Origin: Adiantum capillus-veneris
Taxonomy: Eukaryota; Streptophyta; Polypodiopsida; Polypodiales; Pteridaceae
NCBI GenBank assembly: GCA_014529385.2
Contig: CM043962.1
Span: 130,585,074 to 130,649,073 of the forward strand
Reading direction: 5' to 3'
DNA length: 64,000 nucleotides
Shown here: in pieces, positions 46,928 to 58,413 of the stretch
How the letters are laid out: every line of letters starts with the position of its first letter
Position numbering within the stretch: position 1 is the stretch's first letter
Program-made: the position numbers and the translations under genes
The notes under the pieces: model-generated
The model's input: only the letters and a program-made list of their open reading frames with translations
Told to the model about the DNA's origin: nothing
Databases searched by the model: none

Positions 46928-47000
46928 TTTCACTTCTATGTTCTTGTTTACTAATGTATACTCTTGTTCAATGCTTTGATGAGAACAAAATAGTAATTAC
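46783..47000. repeat. Tandem duplication with an internal (CT)n tract, unit 2
   Basis: Same flanks as unit 1, but the CT tract (46835-46924) is longer and pure. The difference shows repeat expansion after duplication. Confidence 0.88.
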
Positions 47001-47014
47001 AATAGTGCCCTTAC

Positions 47015-47146
47015 TCTCCATTCATTTCCATACACATGCAACTACCAAAGAGAAGCTCTCTCTCTAATTGCAATCGCCATGAAGGCTTGAACCATTACAC
47101 TAGTTTGTTATCCACTTGCGGTCATGCAGGCTAACGAAGCACTCTA
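47015..47146 (+). repeat. Direct repeat shared with 44916-45042
   Basis: Second copy of the 130-bp non-coding repeat. It directly follows the CT-containing tandem duplication. Confidence 0.82.
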
Positions 47147-47530
47147 GTTAAAAAACGTTAGGTTTTGTGATTAATTGGTGAGCCTAATGGGCTTTTTTAC
47201 TTATTTGAGCCTAGAGCTGGCCACTTGGCATGATCCAGGCCCTTGCCCTATAGCCAAATCATACAACCAGAACAAGTAAAGCACGCTGCAACAATATTAG
47301 TGATGCATATGCAGGCTACAGGAAGCCAGAGCGTGAGGCTAGAGAGCGACATGTTTGGAAACTCACCATCAAGCACAACAGGACGGCGAGCATTACTTTC
47401 ACAAGATTTCTAGAGGGGAAGGTTTCGAAACTAACACTCTTGATCATTCATCAAAGGCATGAAACTATACGCGACGAGGAAGACTAGCTAGCATACAATG
47501 ATTCTACCCAACAAGACTTACACAAAACAA
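47147..47530. other. Non-coding spacer
   Basis: No motif or repeat was recognised in this stretch. Confidence 0.45.
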
Positions 47531-48700
47531 ATGGGAGACCTTTGAAAGTTGAAACATTATGGGTTAATTTTTGCTTATGTGCAGGATGGGCATCTGGACA
47601 AAGCAATTGCTTGTATTTATGAATTGCAATGCCATGGTCTGTCTCCAAGTGCAGACACTTTTACCTGCATATTAAAGATATTTGCCAGTAGTGGTGCAAT
47701 GGACAAGGGACAAATGATACATGCTAAGCTTGGCAAGAGCGGCTTGTTGGAACAGGATGTTGTTGTGGGTACTGTGTTGCTTGATATATATGCTAGGTGT
47801 GGCTCCTTGAAAAAGCACAATAAGTGTTTTCAAACTTCTTGTTCAAGATATTATCACCTTGAATGTGCTTACTGGACATGCTCTTTGCAAGGAAGCATTT
47901 GAGTATATGAAGGAGATGGAAAACAAGGGTCTCTATCCAAATTCTGTCACTTTTTCTTGTATCTTGAAATCTTGTGGCATCATTGGGGAAGCAATAATAA
48001 GGGGTCACAAACTGCATGCTCAGATTACTGAAGAGAATTAGTAAGGAAAAAGCATTCTTGTCTCCAATACATTGATGGATATCTATGCTAACTGTGGTCT
48101 ACTTGGTAGTGCTCATAAAGTGTTCCAAGATATGGAAATTCGAGATGTGGTTTCATGGAATACGCTTATGACAGCATATACTCACTATGAGATGTGGGAC
48201 AAGCGGCTATCATATGCTTTGAAAGAATACAGTTTGTAAGATGTGCTCCATATAAGGTCCAGCAGATACATGCTAAGATTTTGAATGATCGATTTTAGAA
48301 AGAGACATTGTTATTGCCAACTCCTTGCTTGATATGTTTGCAAAGTGTGGAAGAAGCACAGGAGATATTCAACAGGCTTCCATTCAAGGATGTAGTCTCT
48401 TGGAATTCATTGATTGCACGATACACCCATCATTAGCTTTTTAATGACGCTCTGAGATGTTTTGAGTAGATGTCCAGCATTGGCATGACACCATATGTGT
48501 TCACTTTTGCTTCCATATCCTGCATGCATTGATTGCAAGATACACACAACAAGAGAAGGGCTAGAATGCTCTAGGCTGTTTTCGTCGGATGAAAATTGAG
48601 GGCCTTTGTCCATATGCAATCAACTAATGCATTCATCTTGAAGGCATGTGGCTCTACCCAAGATGTTGATATGGGCTTAAATATTTTCCAACTAAACAAT
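47531..48700 (+). pseudogene. PLS-type PPR gene relic
   Basis: A more complete PPR relic than that at 41380. It reads AIACIYELQCHGLSPSADTF, ILKIFASSGAMDKGQMIHAK and VGTVLLDIYARCGSLKK (47600-47815). After a frame change come AFEYMKEMENKGLYPNSVTF and CILKSCG near 47890-47970. LMDIYANCGLLGSAHKVFQD and RDVVSWNTLMTAYTHYE lie near 48075-48190, then PFKDVVSWNSLIARYTHH near 48380. The last piece, 48520-48680, matches the 41380 modules. Frameshifts near 47840 and 48040 and stops near 48235-48300 inactivate it. Family members act in organelle RNA processing; no signal peptide can be placed. Confidence 0.88.
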
Positions 48701-48757
48701 ATGTCCAACTTCAAGTACGTTACTCAGCTTGTTTCTGCAGGCGCAACTAGTTATGGC
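48694..48757 (+). repeat. 64-bp segment shared with 35274-35337
   Basis: Second copy of the block that lies upstream of the Helitron; here it abuts the end of a PPR relic and the start of an unassigned ORF. Confidence 0.8.
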
Positions 48758-48782
48758 CAACATTATGCCGCTCCAGTATAGC

Positions 48783-49449
48783 TCATGCAGATTCAACAAC
48801 CCTGTGCCCTCAACCATCCTTCAATGTTCTTGGAAATGATATGCAGCAGGTCCCCATGCCTAATTCTCAAGATTCACACCAACTCTTTTCCGCATAGTTT
48901 GCCCGTGCAGCAGCAAGCCGAGCAGAACTAGAAAGGAGTACCGGAGACCTTTCAAACCCTGGTTATATTCCGCAGATCATCAAGCTGGAGGGTACTTCGG
49001 ATGCTTGCCGACATGATGAGCACTCTCAAAGTTCAAATATTTTGTGCGATCAACCCATGGCAGAGGTCTATTCTAGTGCTATTGAAACAAAAGATATCAG
49101 ATTTCAATCAATGATAAGTTGGCCTAATATGGAGTCGAATCACCAAAACACATTGCCTTTGCAGGACTGTTCAACACACTTTTTTGCTAATTCTATCAGG
49201 TTGTTGGCAATGCAGACGACAAAGGCCGAAGAAATGCAAAAAGTAATCTTCAAATTGGACATGAGGGCAAAAAAGCTTAGCAAGATCAATCACATAGTCT
49301 ATAAAGAGGCAAAATTCCCTAATGTTGGTGAATGTTGGACTGGTGGTGAGATTGGTACCGCTATCGCTATCATAATGATCCTCAGAGACACTTGCACTCG
49401 TGGATGCAAGATTTTCGATATATTGCCGGCCTCAGGCCCTCTGTTATGA
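48783..49449 (+). pseudogene. Uncharacterised ORF, about 220 codons with one stop
   Basis: One frame runs from about 48783 to the stop at 49449 with a single internal stop near 48895. It reads FNVLGNDMQQVPMPNSQDSH, then [20 protein letters not shown]. After 49042 it is [20 protein letters not shown] and [20 protein letters not shown]. The C-terminal part looks helical, and composition is protein-like with balanced codons. No family is recognised. It follows the 64-bp block also found upstream of the Helitron, so it could be an accessory or captured gene of that element. Confidence 0.4.
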
Positions 49450-49514
49450 TCTTCCTATAAATCTGTGGAGTTTTACATCAAATCCACGATTGAGGGACGT
49501 GTAATTCTTGCCCT

Positions 49515-49800
49515 TTATTTGCAACTTCTATTATTGCACAAGCTTTTAAACCAGAAGAAAAGGAAACTACATCTGCAATCTGCATCTATAGAGAAGCTTT
49601 GGGGTTGCATCTGCTCAAAGAAACTTAAGGCTTCTTCATCTTGCCCATGGAGAGCATAGAATACAGCCTGTGCTTTTTCCAATGCATCGCATTTTTCATA
49701 CATATCTATGAAAGAATTCCCAATTTCAATATGTTTCTCCAGAAAATGCTCTCTACAAATATGAGCATGAATTCATGGCCCTTATCTACCTCTAGTAAAC
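49515..49800 (-). pseudogene. PPR fragment, minus strand
   Basis: Reads YEKCDALEKAQAVFYALHGQ then DEEALSFFEQMQ from 49703, typical of a PPR 'Y-x-K-C-G-x-L-x-x-A' module. A less preserved HEFMLIFVE stretch lies upstream (minus) near 49770. Only part of two modules remains. Confidence 0.72.
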
Positions 49801-49847
49801 TACCACATGCTTTTAATAAGCATGATCAAGAATAGAAGGACGAGTTT

Positions 49848-50260
<413 letters not shown>

Positions 50261-50561
50261 GTCGATTATTGAATTTTTCTTATGATATGGTTGAGTTCCA
50301 CGTCAATCCTATTTTATGTTGCTGTAATTGTGACATGATTGATTGACACTACTAGTCCATACTGTTTAACCTCTTCTAACTGCTATGTCATTATGATAGC
50401 AGCAGGTAATGGTGGTTGATTCCTAAAGACACGCCGTACTCTTATATTCCTTCACGAGCATCATTGGAGCCAGGGATTTCAGCAAAGATATTGTATACTT
50501 AGTGGATGCACACAAATTCCAAGAAATTTTTGTGTATCCAGATTGGGAGAAAAGCCCTTCC
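50261..50561. other. Non-coding spacer
   Basis: No gene or element ends were recognised. Confidence 0.45.
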
Positions 50562-50810
50562 CTCCCGGGGAGGTCACCTAATAAAAATGTAACCTATCAC
50601 GTGAGTTCAACAGAAAGGTATTTAGAGTTCTTGAAACTTACAGAAATATATATACAAAAGGGCATTATTTTTTCAAATTTGAAAAAAACTTACAGATTTT
50701 AAAAAAAAATGGTACATTATATTCCTAACAAAATTCATAGATAAGAGGTTTTACAAACATGTCTTGAACGCACGTGATATGGTAGTTTTACACATAGTGA
50801 ACCTCTTGAG
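50562..50810. mobile_element. Mutator-like MITE, copy 2 (inverted relative to copy 1)
   Basis: Reverse-complement match of 43687-43931 over its full length, with CACGTG near both ends. The target duplication is not clear here. It sits between PPR fragments. Confidence 0.78.
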
Positions 50811-50814
50811 CCTT

Positions 50815-51250
50815 CGTTGCTTCCCTATATGGCATTTCATGAAGCTTCGTTCTTGAAGGGGAGCTCATCAAACACTACTTTTTCTTTCTCAAGTGCACCG
50901 CATTTGGCATACACACTGACAAGGGTGTTGCCGACATATACATTCTTTTCAAGAAATCTACCAGTCACGATTTCTTTGTGCAATTCACAGCATTTACTCA
51001 GATCTTTGTCATTGATACAAGCCTTCAAAGACACAATGAGGGAAATTGCGGCACTAGGATCTTCATGATGCAAGAGCATCTTCCATGTCCCAAAAATCTT
51101 TTGAGTGGAATCCCTTCACGTTTCTGGTATTGTGCAGTAAGCATTGCATGGTCTGCTAGCAAAATGTACGGATATGTGATGTATGATGTATCTCTTTGTG
51201 ATGCCTTGTCTGTTTCAACATCACAACAACCCCCATTAATCGCCATCTTT
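50815..51250 (-). pseudogene. PPR gene fragment, minus strand
   Basis: Reads DPSAAISLIVSLKACINDKD, CCELHKEIVTGRFLEKNVYV and VGNTLVSVYAKCGALEKEKV from 51060 to 50860, clear PLS-type PPR modules. Upstream (minus, 51250-51080) is a degraded N-terminal-like stretch. Frame breaks near 51070. Confidence 0.8.
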
Positions 51251-51429
51251 TAATGCACAAGAAGTGCTCACTGCAATGTGTAAGCAGCAGGTAAGCACTA
51301 ATGCCCTTGCCTAAAGCTATAGAAGAGAGTAGTCAAATTTGGAGGTGGAAGCCTTCATGAGATCAAGCATCTATCAATCCTTCTGACACGTGAACTGGCT
51401 CTATAGCACACTAGTAAAGATACTAGCCT

Positions 51430-51512
51430 AGGGTCCCAAACGAGTTGGTCTAGCGATAAGGCTTTGTCTTCTCAACCTACAGGTTGTGGGCTCCCTGTTG
51501 GATCCCCTTTTT
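51430..51512 (+). repeat. tRNA-derived SINE-like sequence
   Basis: GAGTTGGTCTAGCGATAAGG resembles a pol III A box, and TGTTGGATCCCC, about 45 bp on, a weak B box. CAACCTACAGGTTGTGGG between them could form an anticodon-arm-like stem. A T run and unrelated sequence follow. Too diverged to be a tRNA gene. Confidence 0.45.
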
Positions 51513-52084
51513 AGAGACACCTTGTGCTCACGTACGTAGAAACATGCTCACATATGTAGCTTGTTATCTGTTGTTATGAGTACATGTGGTGCATCAATTA
51601 GGTGGCCATGGTGATGCCTATGTGTGGCTCTTGCCCAATGGTACGTGGCCCTTTCCCGACCATGGTTCATGGCTAATACTTGAAAAGGATAAGCACCTCC
51701 CCTTGTGGGCCCTCCGGTGTCATCATAAGAAATTTGGACTCACTTTTGTACCCTTTAAGAATTTCCACTTCAACTTAGAGAGAGAAAATAAAAATGCTAA
51801 ATAATACATTTAGGGTCATGCTTTTTTGAGCCAAGAAGATGCCAAAATAGCATATTCTTTGTCAGTTAGCCACCGTTTTCCTTTTCTTATCTTCATTCTC
51901 TTGTCAAGAATCCAACTAATCATATGACTACTGATTTGAAACAAAACTCTTTATGGAGTGGATCCTTGACTTAGAACATACATGTGGTTATCTTTAGGTT
52001 TAATCAATATCTTGCATCTTTTGTATTTGTCTAAATGCATGTTTTGTGTCTGACAAAGAGGACATATATTCACAATAGTAGACG
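51513..52084. other. Non-coding spacer
   Basis: A 72-codon + frame at 51586-51804 resembles nothing known; no repeats were seen. Confidence 0.4.
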
Positions 52085-52380
52085 TTTTGATTGCATAAGC
52101 AAGTCTCCAATTCGCCGACACTGCAATGTTCATTATCTGTGTCCAATTCCCCATGGCTATGCATTTTCTTGGTGCAACACATAAATGCTATGAGGCATGG
52201 CACGACTTTTGTTTCTTATAATTTTTGGAGAGACCACATGACCCTTCATTGCAAGGAAAAATGTTTAACTATTCACATTGCTTTTTTGTAGCTTGTCTCA
52301 AATGAATATTAGCCTGCAATTTGGACAATCGAATGCACCTATACATCATTACAAGTCAGTAAAGCACTTTATTTCTTATT
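52085..52380 (+). repeat. Direct repeat shared with 44410-44740
   Basis: Second copy. It lies about 130 bp ahead of the Helitron N-terminal fragment. Confidence 0.75.
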
Positions 52381-52506
52381 CTAGTTCATTGATTCTTTAC
52401 GACTTGCTTGTTTTAGAATTTTGCACGCTGCTTCCTTTAGTTTGGTTTACATGTATGTTGCCTTTAAAAATATATGTCAATCAGCATCTGTACATAGTAA
52501 TTACAG

Positions 52507-52870
52507 ACGCTAGAGCGAAGATCGTTGCTAGATAACCCACTGATGTCTTGGTCAATAATGCTAGTCTACACTCTACAACTCATGAACTATCCAGCTCAAC
52601 CATTTCAGATATCCTTGCTTTCAACATCAAGAACAATCCTAGCCAAACGACCATACAAAAGAATAGGAATCTGCATATTGTTTGAAGAGGTTCTAAGCGA
52701 CATGATCCATCTCCATTCACAACTACAATCTTTTGACCTAATGGATCAAGCCCAAAACAAAACCAGTTTCTTGATTTTGGAAACACTGGTTGAGCCACCA
52801 AGACGACAGACACATATCACATCTGATACACATGATTTGGCTCCATACAGCCTGTCAAAATCATGTTTGT
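52507..52870 (+). pseudogene. Second Helitron fragment (N-terminal region)
   Basis: Aligns with 36382-36790: AGATAACCCACTGATGTCTT against AGATAACCCTCTGCTATCAT, and further to GTTGAGCCACCAAGACGACA against GTTGAACCAGCCAGGAGAAG. The Rep and helicase domains do not follow, so it is a truncated relic. Confidence 0.65.
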
Positions 52871-53894
52871 TTGATTATTCATTTCTATAATATGTTTTAG
52901 CAAGGCCCACCAAGCAAGACTAGTTTTTACAAGAGATAAGTTTCCTTCCAAAAAGGCCAACCTTAAGGCAAACTTCTTCACCTTCAACCCCCACTCCATG
53001 TATAAACCACATGAGCAGATATAGTACATATGACATGCGTACACACATACTTGTGTAAAAAAAACAGATCACTTGTCTGTTGTGGCGTGACTTTTTCACT
53101 GCATGCACGCATGTCATATTTACTAAACCACTTTGATACTTTCAAAAACCCTTATGTATTGTCTCTTGGAAATTTACAAGAGATGAAAAAATGTTTGGTA
53201 TGTATACCCTAGACATACATGCCTTAATGTTCGATACCCATATCCTGGATAAACTTCTTTCAATGTGCAATACTCATACCCTGAACATAATCTAAGATGG
53301 CCTTTGTATTCGGTGCGCGTCTTTGAATAATCCATCTTAACCCAATTAGACGGACTCGCACATGGGTATAAACCCCATTGTGTCCTATGCGAGTTTGTAT
53401 GACTTCCATGTCAATAGCTTGTCAACACCTTCTTTTAGTCCCCTTGCTGTCTGGACAACGTATTTATAGCTGCATGTAAACCTCGTGTGTACACTAGCCT
53501 TATCACACCACTGTTTTCCACAAAGGATAGTTTCTAAGGAAATTGCCTAATGATTGGTGAAGCCTATGGCAGCACCTCCTAAGCCTTTGGGATGCATAGA
53601 GTAGACCCACTTCATGCCTTTGGATATCTTTAGAAGGCATTTCCCAAGTTCCTCTCGAGTCTCTAGTGGCTTTGAGTTCCTAGACACTGACAACATCTAA
53701 CTATTTTTCTTTGAGCCATGTTGCAATTTTATTAGATATAGAGGGATGTGAAATCCCTTTTATGTTACAGGTGATGAAGTTCATTTTTGCTCAATCTAAG
53801 CAACAATAGAATGATCACTTTGTTGTCCTTCAAGACCTCCATAGAAGTTGGACTACGGTTCATAGGTGACAAGGAAGGTTCTACAGACAAGAGA
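52871..53894. other. Non-coding spacer
   Basis: No coding or repeat feature is supported. Confidence 0.45.
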
Positions 53895-54045
53895 TCCTAT
53901 CACAAAGTGATGATGTGGCATGACCTAAAGGACACACTCCGGACAAAGAGCCCTATGAAAAGATGCATGAGAAGTTGTATCAACTTGCAAATTCAATCCA
54001 AGAGGCCAAAAATGAAAGGACACCAATTTTTATAAGTTGTACGTC
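53895..54045 (+). repeat. 150-bp direct repeat, copy 1
   Basis: TGGCATGACCTAAAGGACA to CACCAATTTTTATAAGTTGT is repeated 785 bp further on. One frame reads MHEKLYQLANSIQEAKNERT. It may derive from retroelement sequence. Confidence 0.85.
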
Positions 54046-54679
54046 AGGTCGTTAGGTCTGAGCGTTTTCAGGCTACCAAGACACCCATCAAGCCCTTGAG
54101 TTGATATGAAGGACGACATCTTACTTGAAAGGAATTTCACAAATGTGGTCAAGTACTAAGTGCATCTTGATGTCTGTTATAGATCCGGCAGATCTAGATG
54201 TGATGCCTAAGTGAATGAAATTCTAGTGCATTAAGAGTTCCAAAAGGATGAGATGGCTAGACTGAATGGTTTAAACACAAGTGTTCAATGTGAACTAAGT
54301 GTGTGATTTTGTGAAATCTATGCTATGTGGACATATTGTCTTGTGGGGATGATCATGGGCATTTGATTGATTGAAATCTGAAATGAAAAGATATGATAAT
54401 AACCGGATTTAGTCGTTCTTGACATCTGCTACAGATCGGTGAGATCTGGATTTGATTGCTTAAATATGTTATAATGATCACAATTCTCATCTAAGATCTT
54501 GACGGGGATAGTGATGTGAATGTCATGTGAATGTTCAATGACTTGTCTTCTTCATGCAAGTACTGGATATATGTTGTCTACTACGTCAATACTTAGAGTC
54601 AATGTCTACTGAATTGGTTTCTGGCTTATGTTGATTTTGCAGTCGTAATTGAGGGCGATTACATTTCTTTCAAGAGGGG

Positions 54680-54833
54680 GATATTCCACGAAGTGATGAC
54701 ATGGCATGACCTAAAGGACATGCTTTGGATAGAGAGAGGTCTGAGTCCTACTGAAAGATGCTGAAGAAGTTGTATCAACTTGCAAAATCAATCCAAGAGG
54801 CAAATGAAAGGACACCAATTTTTATAAGTTGTA
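54680..54833 (+). repeat. 150-bp direct repeat, copy 2
   Basis: Same block as copy 1, preceded by a purine run (AAGAGGGGGATA near 54672), as at a PPT/LTR junction. A TTTTTATAAGAG TATA-like sequence lies at about 55097. Between the two copies, related AGATC-rich words recur near 54185 and 54430. Confidence 0.85.
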
Positions 54834-55222
54834 CCACCTTATAGGGTCCTATCTACAAGAGACAAAAGACAAAAAGAGAACTGTGAATTACGTTGATGAT
54901 GTGAGAGCTCTACAGACGCCTGCAAATCATGATAATGATGTGGCAGTTGTATGAATGCCTACGTTTTACATTGTTGATGTGGCATGCCGTATAGATTTCC
55001 GCTTATTGTGCTAGCGGCCCCTAGCGCTAGCTTTTGGGCCAAGATGCCTTTGAACCTGATGCTTTTGGGGCTCTGCTTTTGGGCATCCCTTGTACTTTTT
55101 ATAAGAGCCCCTAGGGTCTCATTCTGCAAAGCATCTGGATATAGAGTCTAAGAGTAAAGGACCCTTGAGATTTGTACCTTGGGGGCAAGTGCTTCCAGGT
55201 GCAAAACCTTGTCATGTTGTGC

Positions 55223-55375
<153 letters not shown>

Positions 55376-55639
55376 TAACATTCAATGATTTTTAAGTTTC
55401 TATTTGTGTGTTGTTATTAATTTCTCACTTGGAGTGTCCAAGCCTGTTACAAATCCTCCTGAGTGAGAGGAATGCCTCAGAAAAACCAAAGTCCTCCAAA
55501 TCTGACAACAATGTGAGGACAGCGTATCTATTGGAAGGTTTAGGGCAATTGTTCGAGTCCTACTTGCGTAAGGTCTAGGGGAATTCAACATGAGGACAAG
55601 TAATTTCAAGAGCTAAGAAACTTGAATGGAAGACCTCAA

Positions 55640-55935
55640 ATTTCATCTCCAATTATTGCCCATGGGATCTCGACACTCGAGGTGAATTTACTTGGCACAA
55701 CTATAGCCAAGGATCGTTAGTAGAAAGGATAGATTGGATAGGTGTTGCATGGATGCGTCTCACTCCAACAACTTCACCAAAATCAAAACAATACCACTAC
55801 ACAACACTTGCCTCTTTGATCACTATTCTCTTTTGGTTACCATGGATGACAAGGCCAACAAGGTAAGGGAATCATTGGTTTCATACAGATCCCACCCTAT
55901 TCAATTTACTTGTTGTCAAATAGAAGCTATGTCAA
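55640..55935 (+). pseudogene. L1-type LINE endonuclease C-terminal fragment
   Basis: Reads LDTRGEFTWHNYSQGSLVER near 55668, then after a frame change LDRCCMDASHSNNFTKIK and FDHYSLL near 55735-55840, then WFHTDPTLFNL near 55878. It matches the LINE at 31400-31550 (FSWKNYS, ARLDRC, SDHYPM, FHTDPSLFHL), so both belong to one LINE family. Only this portion is present. Confidence 0.72.
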
Positions 55936-56249
55936 ATTTGGCATAAGGATTTAAAACAATTCAAATCTCCCTCTAAAGCATGGTCATCAACGATCCATTC
56001 CTCCCAAAAACTCTTATCAGAAAACAAGTAGCAGACATAAGAAAAAAGAGGAAGGACCACATTTAAGAAGAACTTATAAATTTAATGACCTTCAACCCCA
56101 GGGAGCATAATCAAACCCCAGGGCCCAAATCAGAATGGAAGAAGAACCAGCTTTAAAACATGCCTTGATCTTCTCTAAAGCATGGTGGGTAGGCAACGCT
56201 TCTAGGCCCATTAAACCAATATTCAAGTCTACATGTATTAAAGCATCTA

Positions 56250-56950
56250 GGGAAATGATTCCCTCTTCCATAACCATGCACATGATCTGATGTACTCATG
56301 CTCATAGTAGTATCCCACTTTTTAATGACTTCCCTCCAAAATTGATTATTCAACTTTCTATCTCTATCTAACACTATATCTGCGGTAAGCCATATAGCTT
56401 GTAGAGATGTTTAGTAAATAATTTTTCCAACTCTAGCGTTTTTACCATTTTTCTTCGTGGAAATAAACTTTGTCTTTTGGGTTAGCATGTCCTCTACCAC
56501 CCACATTGAGTCATCCCCTTGACTAGTCTTGGATAGACTGGTAATAAACTCCATAGAAATGCTTTCCCATTTCTCTTGAGAAATCTCTAAACAATGGAGT
56601 AGTCCCCAACCTTGAGACGTTCATGTTTATTGACCTAACACTTCTTGCATTTTAGCACATAAGTCTTGACGTTCTTAAACAAACTAGGCCAATAGAATTT
56701 TCTATTAACTAGTTCATAGGTCTCTTGAATCTCAGGAGACCAGCACTTGGACTTTTGTGACTTCTTTAAGAATGCGGACCCAAAAGTCACTAATAGTTGG
56801 TACGCACACTCTACCCTTGTAGAATAAGTACCCATTGTCAATGGGGACTTCTGCAGCCATAGCTCTCAAAGGTGATAAAGCATCTACATCAAAGCTCTCC
56901 GTCCCCAAACTATATCCGAAAGTCCCGGTTAGTCTCTCCGTACTCACTCT
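56250..56950 (-). pseudogene. Ty3/gypsy integrase relic
   Basis: The minus strand reads DNGYLFYKGRVCVPTISDFW near 56840. The H2C2 zinc-finger end is TYELVNRKFYWPSLFKNVKT then CKKC near 56715. The integrase core then reads WESISMEFITSLSKTSQGDD near 56560 (first Asp changed to Glu) and IVLDRDRKLNNQFWREVIKK near 56370. Several frame changes. No RT or LTR could be tied to it. Confidence 0.82.
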
Positions 56951-58208
56951 TTATTTCCTACTTGTTGCACATACGGATTGTCCCTCTAGAGTAGCACTAT
57001 CCATACTAGAAGTACATGCCGACGAGGGATGTAACGGGAGGGCACCACATGCCAATGGAAAAGATTAGTCGAGACAACTTTAAACACTTCAAAACAATTG
57101 AATTGAGAAAGAGTGCATGACACACAAGACGGAGTGGTGGAGTTCCACCCCAAGAGAGCACTGGCCCCAAACCTCGGTGCCCCTTTTGGCATTTCTTTAT
57201 GTTGCTCAAACTCAGTACATCTCTGTAAGACTCTGGCACTCTGCTCTACTTCAACTTCCCGGTTGAATGTTAGAGAAAGAGCCCAGTTCAGGTTTATAAA
57301 GGGCCTTGGCCTCTCTAAAAAGTAGTACATGAAAAGCACTAACTCTAAAAGCATCTAGCCTTCAAAATGTTTTCAACATAAAACAAAAAAAAATTGTACA
57401 CGTGCCACGTCAGCATGCTTAGTGCAATTAGCAAAAATCATTACAAGCTGTCATTAGTGCAATTTGCATATGTACAGCTACCACGTCAACAGGTTTTATG
57501 CAAGAGATAGTGTATGTGTGTGGGTTGGTCCTACTTTACTTAAATGCCTGGTCACTGGGGGCCCATTGGACGGGGTCTCATAAGTTGGTGGGAACTAGTC
57601 TTTAAAACTTAAACACTTAGCAAGACTTTGCTAGTTGGCAAAACTTCTTATGCTACTTCTACTGCTTCTTCTCTTATGGTTTAGGCCCATCACCAAGATT
57701 TGCAGGTGGGCTACAGTTAGACTTGCAGAGTCCTAACCCGTTGGGTCATCGGTGGTTTGACACGTCACCAGTTTGTGACATCCCCCCATTCTTGAAAGAA
57801 AAGTAATTGTTCGTGATTACACTACATCTGCAAAAAAACTCAAGTTAGCTCAAAAATTTACGAGGGTCATTTCGAGGGACAATGAGTTTTCTCATTCTAG
57901 ATCGGAGCTCTTGACATTCCGACATAGAAAAATTAGCCATCACGCCCAGACAAACTGATCTTCAACGAGTGTCTTGATGCATTAAATTTACATACCCAAG
58001 CAATCTCACCCAATCAAGAATATTCAATGGTTGGCACATCACAATGCAACAAAAATGCTCACATATGCATGTTACAAGACACAATGAACAACATCGTTGA
58101 GCACTTCCTCAAAAAGACGATCTGCAATATGAGGCTACTCAATGACTGCCTCGTCACTCCCCCCATAAATAACCTAAAAAGATCTGGGCTATGAGCTCAG
58201 AGGACTAA
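56951..58208. other. Non-coding region
   Basis: Short antisense-like frames near 57000-57350 resemble no known protein. No repeats were recognised. Confidence 0.4.
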
Positions 58209-58413
58209 TACAACCGAATGCTCCCCAAACCACATCTTGTGTCACATGGAGTTTTCAAGCATACAACAACGCGCTCCCTAAGCATCCCGTCTGTATTGTT
58301 TAGAGGTTTTCCAACGTACAACAAAATGCTCCCTAGACATCATGTTTGCGTCATTCTGAGGTTTTCAAGAATACAACAAAATGCTTCCAGACATTTCCTT
58401 TGTGTCGTTCCAA
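58209..58413. repeat. Tandem repeat, about 55-bp unit, four copies
   Basis: Units begin GGTTTTC(A/C)A(A/C)... and contain ACAACAAAATGCTCCCTAGAC or variants. Boundaries near 58250, 58304, 58359 and 58413; the first unit is partial. Confidence 0.85.

Noticed and set aside
51430-51512. A functional tRNA gene
   Set aside because: No 7-bp acceptor stem and a poor B box; better explained as a SINE-like relic.
53895-54833. A complete TRIM retrotransposon
   Set aside because: Direct repeats and a purine run are present, but no TG...CA ends or primer binding site could be fixed; kept only as a repeat pair.
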